From positions 1 to 6,629 of the forward strand of contig JAUYMV010000102.1 of assembly GCA_030698645.1 (NCBI GenBank): a stretch of DNA of 6,629 nt. The letters are read 5' to 3'. The position numbers and the translations under genes were made by a program. Under the pieces are notes generated by a model. That model did no database searches, had not been told where the DNA came from, and was given only the letters and a program-made list of their open reading frames with translations. Position 1 is the stretch's first letter, and each line of letters opens with the position of its first letter. Of the stretch, positions 1-5,477 are shown piece after piece. The stretch comes from Mesorhizobium sp. Lineage in GTDB: Bacteria; Pseudomonadota; Alphaproteobacteria; Rhizobiales; Rhizobiaceae.

Positions 1-1
1 C

Positions 2-907
2 GCTCCCGCGACGCCGCCTTCGGCGCCGGCACCGGCGGATCTCGTCAAGGATACGACCACGCAGGGCTTCGCGCAGGACGTCATCAAGGAATCTCAGAAC
101 CAGGTCGTGCTGGTCGATTTCTGGGCCCCCTGGTGCGGCCCGTGCAAGCAGCTGACGCCGGTGATCGAGAAGGTCGTGCGCGAATCGGGCGGCAAGGTGA
201 AGCTTGTCAAGATGAACATAGACGACCACCCGGCGATCGCCGGGCAACTCGGGATCCAGTCGATCCCGGCGGTCATCGCGTTCAAGAACGGGCAGCCGGT
301 CGACGGCTTCATGGGCGCGCTGCCGGAGAGCCAAGTTCGCGAGTTCATCGCCAAGGTGGCCGGCCCAGGCAGCGCGACGCCGCCAGTCGACGAAGCGCTG
401 GCCGCCGCGGCCGAAGCACTGGCGCTGGGCGACGCGCAAACCGCCGGCGAAATCTATTCCGAAATCCTGGCGATCGTTCCGGACAATATCGCAGCGATCG
501 CCGGCCTCGCTGGGTTGCTGGTCGACGCCGGCGACCTGGACGGCGCGCGCGAGCTGATCGCGTCGTTGCCAGCGGGCAAGGGCGAGCAGTCGGCCATCGC
601 CGGGGTCGCGGCCAAGATCGCGCTCGCCGAACAGGTCGCCAAGCTTGGCGATCCGACCGAATTCCTGCGCCGGCTGGACGCCGATCCGATGGATCACCAG
701 GCGCGCTTCGACCTCGCCATGGTCCAGAACGCGCGCGGCGAGCGCAACGATGCCGCCGACAGCCTGCTCGCCATCATGAAGGCCGATCGCACGTGGAACG
801 ACGACGGCGCGCGCCGGCAATTGCTGCTGTTCTTCGATGCATGGGGCGCGATGGACGAGGCGACGCTGGCGGCGCGGCGGAAACTGTCGTCGTTGCTGTT
901 TTCGTAG
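2..907 (+). CDS. ybbN: YbbN/CnoX-type chaperedoxin (thioredoxin domain plus TPR), 5' end missing
   Basis: The frame is open from base 2, so the true start lies left of the window; 301 residues are visible. The first dozen are Ala/Pro-rich, a linker ahead of the fold. The thioredoxin domain follows, with VDFWAPWCGPCK (Cys at visible residues 45 and 48) and the cis-proline loop SIPAV (Pro 89). From about residue 130 to the end the protein is Ala-rich and helical, as expected of TPR repeats. The C-terminal stretch with DPMDHQARFDLA and ARRKLSSLLFS resembles the end of E. coli YbbN. Known for the family: CnoX proteins hold unfolded cytoplasmic clients and pass them to DnaK/GroEL. E. coli CnoX lacks the CxxC pair, whereas Caulobacter CnoX keeps it and is redox active. 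This copy has both cysteines, so I infer disulfide reductase as well as holdase activity. It ends with TAG, 122 bp before the LON-domain gene on the same strand. Family assignment is firm; the in vivo role is inferred. Confidence 0.93.
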   Translation, partial: APATPPSAPAPADLVKDTTTQGFAQDVIKESQNQVVLVDFWAPWCGPCKQLTPVIEKVVRESGGKVKLVKMNIDDHPAIAGQLGIQSIPAVIAFKNGQPVDGFMGALPESQVREFIAKVAGPGSATPPVDEALAAAAEALALGDAQTAGEIYSEILAIVPDNIAAIAGLAGLLVDAGDLDGARELIASLPAGKGEQSAIAGVAAKIALAEQVAKLGDPTEFLRRLDADPMDHQARFDLAMVQNARGERNDAADSLLAIMKADRTWNDDGARRQLLLFFDAWGAMDEATLAARRKLSSLLFS

Positions 908-941
908 CGGCCGGCGGACCGGACGGCATTCGCGCCCCGCC

Positions 942-962
942 GCGCGGTCAATAACGCCGCGC
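942..962 (+). terminator. weak hairpin after ybbN, possible terminator
   Basis: A 6-bp stem (GCGCGG at 942-947 pairing with CCGCGC at 957-962) closes a 9-nt AT-richer loop, 34 nt after the ybbN stop. No T-tract follows, so it is at best a weak intrinsic terminator. In sequence this GC-rich, such stems also arise by chance. The rest of the 908-1029 gap holds no open gene. Confidence 0.2.
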
Positions 963-966
963 AGCC

Positions 967-996
967 TTGCGGTCGGGAGCCGGCGCTCCACATAGT
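967..996 (+). promoter_or_regulatory. tentative sigma70-like promoter for the LON-domain gene
   Basis: TTGCGG (967-972) and CATAGT (991-996) are separated by 18 bp and lie 34 bp before the GTG start. They match the -35 and -10 consensus only partly (3/6 and 4/6). This is the best candidate in the gap, not a strong one. The gene may instead be read from upstream of ybbN. Confidence 0.15.
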
Positions 997-1014
997 GCTC
1001 ATTCGGCATCGCCG

Positions 1015-1023
1015 AAGGGAGAG
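1015..1023 (+). promoter_or_regulatory. ribosome binding site deciding the GTG start of the LON-domain gene
   Basis: AAGGGAGAG sits 6 nt before the GTG at 1030. It supports that start over the in-frame TTG at 967, whose extra N-terminal 21 residues show no LON-family similarity. A small inverted repeat, TTCGGC-ATC-GCCGAA (1002-1016), abuts its 5' edge. Confidence 0.7.
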
Positions 1024-1029
1024 TGCACC

Positions 1030-1701
1030 GTGCAGGCTGGAAACACATATTACCGGACATCGGAGGACCTTCCCGACCAGGTGCCGCTGTTTCCCCTCAC
1101 CGGCGCGCTGCTGCTGCCGGGCGGACGCATGCCGCTCAACATCTTCGAGCCGCGCTATCTCGAGATGATCGACGCGGCGATGTCGGGAAGCCGGCTTGTC
1201 GGGATGATACAGCCGCGCCTCGATGGCGCGCTGCGCGACGACGGCGAGCCGGAGCTGTGCGAGATCGGCTGCCTCGGCCGCGTCACCTCGTTCGCGGAAA
1301 CCGGCGACGGGCGCTACCTGGTGTCGCTGCAGGGCATATGCCGGTTCCGCGTACTGGATGAAATCCCCACCCGCACCCCGTTCCGAATCTGCCGGATCGC
1401 CGGCTTCGCCGCCGACCTCGATGAGGAGAGGAACACCGCCGACGTCGATCGCGGCGCCCTGCTCAAGGCGTTTCGCGCCTATCTGGAGGCAAACAGCCTG
1501 GAAGCGGACTGGGAGAGCATCAGCCGGGCGGAAAACGCCACGCTGGTCAACGCGCTGTCGATGATGTCGCCCTACGGGGCGGCGGAGAAGCAGGCGCTGC
1601 TGGAGGCGCCCGACCTGAAGACGCGGGCCGAAACGCTGATCGCCATCACGGAGATGGCGCTGGCGCGCGATCGCGACGATTTCAGCACGAGCCTGCAGTA
1701 A
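1030..1701 (+). CDS. stand-alone LON substrate-binding-domain protein (peptidase S16 N-terminal-like)
   Basis: The product has 223 residues and starts at GTG. It contains only the LON N-terminal domain; no Walker A/B ATPase and no Ser-Lys protease follow. Family hallmarks in order are VPLFPLTGALLLPGG (18-32), LNIFEPRY (36-43), IGCLGRV (79-85), the strand pair around YLVSLQGICRFRV (96-108), and a C-terminal helical part with SPYGAAEKQALLEAP (180-194). In Lon protease this domain recognises unfolded or degron-bearing substrates. The stand-alone bacterial proteins, often annotated as 'LON peptidase substrate-binding domain-containing', have no settled function. There is no signal peptide, so the protein is probably cytoplasmic. 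It lies downstream of the chaperedoxin gene and upstream of a Trm112-like gene, all on the same strand. I infer a role in substrate binding or proteostasis; it cannot be a protease itself. Confidence 0.92.
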   Translation: MQAGNTYYRTSEDLPDQVPLFPLTGALLLPGGRMPLNIFEPRYLEMIDAAMSGSRLVGMIQPRLDGALRDDGEPELCEIGCLGRVTSFAETGDGRYLVSLQGICRFRVLDEIPTRTPFRICRIAGFAADLDEERNTADVDRGALLKAFRAYLEANSLEADWESISRAENATLVNALSMMSPYGAAEKQALLEAPDLKTRAETLIAITEMALARDRDDFSTSLQ

Positions 1702-1718
1702 CCATGGGGCCGGGCGCA

Positions 1719-1737
1719 AGTGGCGGCGCGCGCCACT
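1719..1737 (+). terminator. GC-rich hairpin after the LON-domain gene, possible terminator
   Basis: A perfect 7-bp stem, AGTGGCG (1719-1725) pairing with CGCCACT (1731-1737), has a GCGCG loop and lies 17 nt after the TAA stop. There is no T-tract downstream, so it could terminate, pause or stabilise the transcript rather than act as a classical intrinsic terminator. The remainder of the 1702-1863 gap shows no convincing promoter. Confidence 0.35.
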
Positions 1738-1850
1738 GCATTCGCTGCCCTGTTCCAATCGGGGTATGGCGACGCGGTCGATTTGATCCGCGGCGGCGCT
1801 GCGCCCAGGATGCACCACGCCCAGACGGGCGGGCGGCCCGGACAAGATGA

Positions 1851-1857
1851 GGCAGGA
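1851..1857 (+). promoter_or_regulatory. ribosome binding site deciding the start of the Trm112-like gene
   Basis: GGCAGGA ends 6 nt before the ATG at 1864. It supports that ATG over the in-frame GTG at 1720, whose 48 extra residues are low-complexity and cross a hairpin-forming intergenic segment. Confidence 0.6.
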
Positions 1858-1863
1858 CCAGAC

Positions 1864-2088
1864 ATGCCAGACCCCGAACGCAGCATCTCGATCGACACGA
1901 AGCTGCTCGAACTGTTGTGCTGCCCGCTGACGAAGGACGGCCTGATATTCGATGCGGATCGGTCAGAGCTCGTGTCGGTGTCGGCCAAGCTCGCTTATCC
2001 GGTGCGCGACGGGATTCCCATCATGCTGCCCTCGGAGGCGCGCCAGATCGACGAGGCGGAACTGCAGGCCCGGCGGATGCCGAAATAG
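1864..2088 (+). CDS. Trm112/YcaR-like small protein (UPF0434-type)
   Basis: The product has 74 residues, close to the roughly 60 of E. coli YcaR. Recognisable family segments are [14 protein letters not shown] (14-27) and [18 protein letters not shown] (43-60). In eukaryotes and archaea, Trm112 is a small activating subunit that binds and stabilises several SAM-dependent methyltransferases acting on tRNA, rRNA and release factors. The bacterial role is poorly defined. E. coli YcaR has CPVC and a later Cys in ELIC that resemble zinc ligands. Here these positions read CPLT and ELVS, so only Cys19 and Cys20 remain and a zinc knuckle is unlikely. The start is chosen from the upstream Shine-Dalgarno sequence and from family length. 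The gene ends with TAG only 11 bp before the stop of the convergent dnaE2. Family call is strong; function is inferred. Confidence 0.9.
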   Translation: MPDPERSISIDTKLLELLCCPLTKDGLIFDADRSELVSVSAKLAYPVRDGIPIMLPSEARQIDEAELQARRMPK

Positions 2089-2133
2089 ACCGGCCGCTGC
2101 TACTGGAAGTTCCGGCCCTTCGGCATCGTCCGG
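2070..2133. terminator. imperfect inverted repeat across the convergent gene ends, possible bidirectional terminator
   Basis: Positions 2070-2084 and 2119-2133 are inverted copies matching at 13 of 15 positions, with a shared core GATGCCGAA. A second short stem (GGCCG at 2092-2096 with CGGCC at 2113-2117) nests inside the 34-nt spacer. The repeat lies within the last codons of both genes and spans their 11-bp gap, the only place where a shared terminator could sit. There is no T-tract on either strand, and coding constraint could explain the repeat. Confidence 0.3.
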
Positions 2134-5100
2134 TTGGCGGCGGACGCCAGCTTTTCATAGTCCTGCCGCAGCGCGGGCACCTCCCTGAGCAGGCGGGCCA
2201 GCGGCGAATTGCCGGTGCTACGGTCGCGGCTCTCGGTCACCGGACGACGCACCTCGTCGGCATTGGCGAGGCCGCCGATGAGATGGGCATCCTCCGACAG
2301 ATCGGCCAGCCATGGCGTCAGGTCCTCGATGCGGTCGGCCACGACATGGAGGACGCCGGACTGCGACTGCAGCTTCCCGGTCACCCGGATGAGGCGAGCG
2401 CCGAGCACGATGGCGCGAAAACTCTCGAAAATCTTCGGCCAGACGATGATGTTGGCGACGCCATCCTCGTCCTCGATGGTCATGAAGATAACGCCTTTGG
2501 CGGAACCGGGGCGCTGACGCACCAGCACGAGCCCGGCGACGGAAACCTGACGGCCGCCCCGCGTCTGCGAAAGCGCGGCGCAAGGCAGGATCCGGCTGTC
2601 GTGCAGGCGTTGCCTCAGGAACGAGACGGGATGCGCCTTCAGGGACAGGCTGAGCGTACGATAGTCGTGGATGACATGCTCACCCGGCGGCATCGCCGGC
2701 AGTTGCGTTTCCGGCTCCAGTTCGCTGAGCCGGATCGCCGGCTGGTCGAACAGCGGCAATCGCTCGGCAGCACTCCTACGGTCGAGCGCGCGGACGGCCC
2801 AGAGGGCCTCGCGCCGGTCGAGCCCGATCGAGCGGAAGGCGTCGGCGCCGGCCAGCCGCGCCAGCACATCCGCGCCGAGACCGCTGCGCAGCCAGAGATC
2901 GCGCACCGAATCGTAGCCCGCGCCGCGACGGGCGGCGAGCTGCTTCATGTCGTTCTCCGCCAGGCCCTTGATCTGGCGGAAGCCGAGGCGGACGGCATGC
3001 GCCGAGCGGATGACGCCACGCATTGCGGCATGACGCGGCGCGATGCGAGCCGGATCGAAGGCGGCGGGCTCCAGCGTGCAGTCCCAATCCGACAGATTGA
3101 CGTCGACGTCGCGCATGTCGACGCCATGGTCGAGGGCGTCGCGGACGAGTTGCGCCGGGGCGTAGAAGCCCATCGGCTGGGAATTCAGGATCGCGGCGCA
3201 GAAGACATCCGGGTAGAAGGCCTTGAACCAGCACGACGCGTAGACCAGCAGCGCGAAGGACGCGGCATGGCTTTCCGGGAAGCCGTATTCGCCAAACCCC
3301 TCGATCTGCTTGAAGCAGCGTTCGGCGAATTCCTTCTCGTAGCCGCGGCCAGCCATGCCGTCGATCATCTCCTGGCGCAGCGTGCCGATGGTGCCGACAC
3401 GGCGGAAGGTTGCCATGGCGCGGCGCAGCCGGTCGGCCTTGTCGGGCGAGAAGCCGCCGGCCTCAATGGCGATGCGCATGGCCTGTTCCTGGAACAGCGG
3501 CACGCCGAGCGTCTTGCGCAGGATGTTCTCCAGCTCGGGTTTCGGGTATTCCGCCTTCTCCCTGCCCTCGCGCCGGCGCAGATAGGGGTGCACCATGTCG
3601 CCCTGGATCGGACCCGGCCGCACGATCGCCACCTCGATGACGAGATCGTAGAACTGCCTGGGCTTGAGCCGCGGCAGCATGGTCATCTGGGCGCGGCTCT
3701 CGATCTGGAAGACGCCGAGCGTGTCGGCGCGGCAGATCATGTCGTAGACTTCGGGCACCTCGGCGGGAATCGTGGCCAGCGACAGGCGCCGGCCATGGGC
3801 GTCGCGCACATGGTAGTGCTCCTCGAGCAGGTCGAAGGCGCGGCGCAGGCAGGATAGCATGCCGAGCGCCAGGATATCGACCTTGAGAATGCCGACCGAA
3901 TCGAGGTCGTCCTTGTCCCACTCAACCATCTTGCGCTCGGGCATCGCCGTCTTGACGATCGGCACGATCTCGTCGAGCCGGTCCTTGGTGATGACGAAAC
4001 CGCCGACATGCTGCGAGAGATGGCGCGGAAAGCCCATGATGTCGTTGGCATGCTCGAACAATTGCCGGGTCAGCCGGTCGCCGAGATCGAGCCCGGCCGA
4101 CTTCGCCTCCGTTGCGCCCAGCCCGCTCGACGTCCAGCGCCATGTCGAACTGGACAGCGCGGCGATCGTGTCCTCCGACAGGCCCATGGCCTTGGCCACC
4201 TCGCGCATCGCCGAGCGCGAGCGGTAGGAGATCACGGCGGCGGCGAGCGCGGTGCGCCTGGCGCTGTATTTGGAATAGATGAACTGGATCACCTCCTCGC
4301 GCCGCTCGTGCTCGAAGTCGACGTCGATGTCGGGCGGCTCGTTGCGGTCGCGCGAGATGAAGCGCTCGAACAGCGTGTCGATGATGTCGGGGCCGACCTC
4401 GGTCACGCCGATGCAGTAGCAGACGACGGAATTGGCCGCCGAGCCGCGGCCCTGGCAGAGGATGCCGTTGTCGCGGGCGAAGCGGACGATCTCGTAGACG
4501 GTGAGGAAGTAGCGTGCGTAATTGAGCTCGTCGATGAGCGCCAGTTCCTTGCGGATACGGCTCGCCGTGTGCGCCGGGACGCCGCGCGGAAAGCGCGTGG
4601 CAGCACCCTCCCAGGCGAGGCGCTCGAGTTCCTCCTGCGGGCTGGCGCCATCGCGCGTCTGTTCGTCCGGATAATTGTATTTGAGCTGCGAGAAATCGAA
4701 CTTCAGCTCGCGGGCGAAGCGCAGGGTTTCGGCCAGCGCGTCGGGATGGCCGCGGAAAAGCCGCGCCATCTCGTGAGGCGGCTTGAGGTGGCGCTCGGCA
4801 TTGGCCTCGAGATGGAAACCGGCGTCCACCACCCTAGTCTTCAGGCGGATGGCGGTGACCACGTCCTGCAGGCCGCGGCGCTGGCGGTCGTGGTAGAGCA
4901 CGTCGTTGACGGCCATCAGCGGCACGCCGGCGGCAGCGGCAAGGGCCGCGGCCTGGGCGATGCGGAACCGGTCGTCGCCGGCATAGGACGGCGCAACCGC
5001 CAAGCGCACGGCGCCGGCGAAACGATCCCTTAGCCGGCGCATAAGCGTGAGCGTGTCCTGCTCGGGCGCATCGATGTCGATCAGCACGGCGAGCGCCAGA

Positions 5101-5477
5101 CGGTCGCCCCATTGCAGAAGATCGGCCAGCTTCAGATCCGGCGCGCCCTTGTCGCCTGCCATATTGGCCTCGGTCAGCATGCGGCAGAGATGACCCCAGC
5201 CGGCGCGGTCGCGCGGGTAGGCGAGGATGTCCGGCGTGCCATCGGAAAACACCAGGCGGCTGCCCGGATGATACGGCATGCCGGCCTCCTCGGCCATCTT
5301 CCAGGCCCGCACGCTTCCCGCGACGGTGTTGCGGTCGGCGAGGCCCATTGCCGCCAGACCAAGACGGCGCGCCGTCACGGCAAGCTCCTCGGGCTTCGAG
5401 GCGCCGCGCAGGAAGGAGAAGTTCGACTGGACGGCGAACTCCGCATAGGCGGGGCCGGCTGCGACCGTCGAGCTCAT
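2100..5477 (-). CDS. dnaE2: error-prone DNA polymerase DnaE2 (C-family, ImuC)
   Basis: The complete protein has 1125 residues, normal for the family. It is the catalytic polymerase of the ImuA-ImuB-DnaE2 mutasome, which copies damaged DNA with errors during the SOS response. An N-terminal PHP-like domain (about 11-220) contains [10 protein letters not shown] and DRNTVAG, but Gln17, Asn19 and Arg49 occupy positions that are metal ligands in active PHP domains. The palm carries [13 protein letters not shown] (343-355), PPDIDVDF (381-388, with Asp385 and Asp387) and [11 protein letters not shown] (531-541, with Asp534); these match the three catalytic aspartates of E. coli Pol III alpha. Next are the finger segment [15 protein letters not shown] (733-747), a helix-hairpin-helix region, RLPLF (906-910, possible clamp motif), an OB fold (about 977-1050) and the family-typical C-terminus MPKGRNF. 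The ATG overlaps the imuB TGA as ATGA, and only a weak GGGG lies upstream, so translation is probably coupled to imuB. No frameshift or missing active-site residue is seen. Confidence 0.97.
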   Translation of the reverse strand: MSSTVAAGPAYAEFAVQSNFSFLRGASKPEELAVTARRLGLAAMGLADRNTVAGSVRAWKMAEEAGMPYHPGSRLVFSDGTPDILAYPRDRAGWGHLCRMLTEANMAGDKGAPDLKLADLLQWGDRLALAVLIDIDAPEQDTLTLMRRLRDRFAGAVRLAVAPSYAGDDRFRIAQAAALAAAAGVPLMAVNDVLYHDRQRRGLQDVVTAIRLKTRVVDAGFHLEANAERHLKPPHEMARLFRGHPDALAETLRFARELKFDFSQLKYNYPDEQTRDGASPQEELERLAWEGAATRFPRGVPAHTASRIRKELALIDELNYARYFLTVYEIVRFARDNGILCQGRGSAANSVVCYCIGVTEVGPDIIDTLFERFISRDRNEPPDIDVDFEHERREEVIQFIYSKYSARRTALAAAVISYRSRSAMREVAKAMGLSEDTIAALSSSTWRWTSSGLGATEAKSAGLDLGDRLTRQLFEHANDIMGFPRHLSQHVGGFVITKDRLDEIVPIVKTAMPERKMVEWDKDDLDSVGILKVDILALGMLSCLRRAFDLLEEHYHVRDAHGRRLSLATIPAEVPEVYDMICRADTLGVFQIESRAQMTMLPRLKPRQFYDLVIEVAIVRPGPIQGDMVHPYLRRREGREKAEYPKPELENILRKTLGVPLFQEQAMRIAIEAGGFSPDKADRLRRAMATFRRVGTIGTLRQEMIDGMAGRGYEKEFAERCFKQIEGFGEYGFPESHAASFALLVYASCWFKAFYPDVFCAAILNSQPMGFYAPAQLVRDALDHGVDMRDVDVNLSDWDCTLEPAAFDPARIAPRHAAMRGVIRSAHAVRLGFRQIKGLAENDMKQLAARRGAGYDSVRDLWLRSGLGADVLARLAGADAFRSIGLDRREALWAVRALDRRSAAERLPLFDQPAIRLSELEPETQLPAMPPGEHVIHDYRTLSLSLKAHPVSFLRQRLHDSRILPCAALSQTRGGRQVSVAGLVLVRQRPGSAKGVIFMTIEDEDGVANIIVWPKIFESFRAIVLGARLIRVTGKLQSQSGVLHVVADRIEDLTPWLADLSEDAHLIGGLANADEVRRPVTESRDRSTGNSPLARLLREVPALRQDYEKLASAANRTMPKGRNFQ
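5474..5477 (-). promoter_or_regulatory. ATGA stop-start overlap coupling imuB to dnaE2
   Basis: Read on the minus strand, the four bases ATGA hold the start codon of dnaE2 and the TGA stop of imuB. The upstream Shine-Dalgarno sequence is weak (GGGG at 5485-5488), which favours termination-reinitiation coupling and linked production of two proteins of one complex. Confidence 0.85.

Noticed and set aside
133..954. 273-codon + strand frame overlapping ybbN
   Set aside because: Arg-rich out-of-frame translation of the thioredoxin/TPR gene; the sense frame has WCGPC and full family similarity.
967..1029. Upstream TTG start for the LON-domain gene
   Set aside because: It would add 21 non-conserved residues and read through the Shine-Dalgarno sequence that serves the GTG at 1030.
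1751..1770. Single GTTC in the gap before the Trm112-like gene as a LexA half-site
   Set aside because: No second GTTC follows at the required 7-bp spacing.
694..1845. 383-codon open frame on the - strand across ybbN, the LON-domain gene and the gaps
   Set aside because: Codon-aligned antisense to the LON-domain gene, whose sense protein is clearly recognisable. The antisense product is Arg/Ala-rich with no domain.
1720..1863. Upstream GTG start for the Trm112-like gene
   Set aside because: The 48 added residues are unlike the family, and the segment lies in an intergenic region with a hairpin. The ATG at 1864 has a well-placed ribosome site.
1917..3857. 646-codon open frame on the + strand opposite dnaE2
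   Set aside because: It is codon-aligned antisense to dnaE2. Stops in this register need TTA, CTA or TCA codons in the sense gene, which are rare at this GC content, so long openness is expected. The product is low-complexity, His/Arg/Gln/Ala-rich, without recognisable motifs.
4008..5033. 341-codon open frame on the + strand opposite the 5' part of dnaE2
   Set aside because: Same codon-aligned antisense register as the 1917-3857 frame and the same explanation. No ribosome site or family motif.
5423..5441. GTTC-N11-GAAC palindrome as a LexA box
   Set aside because: Spacing and orientation do not match the rhizobial direct repeat GTTC-N7-GTTC, and it lies inside dnaE2 coding sequence.
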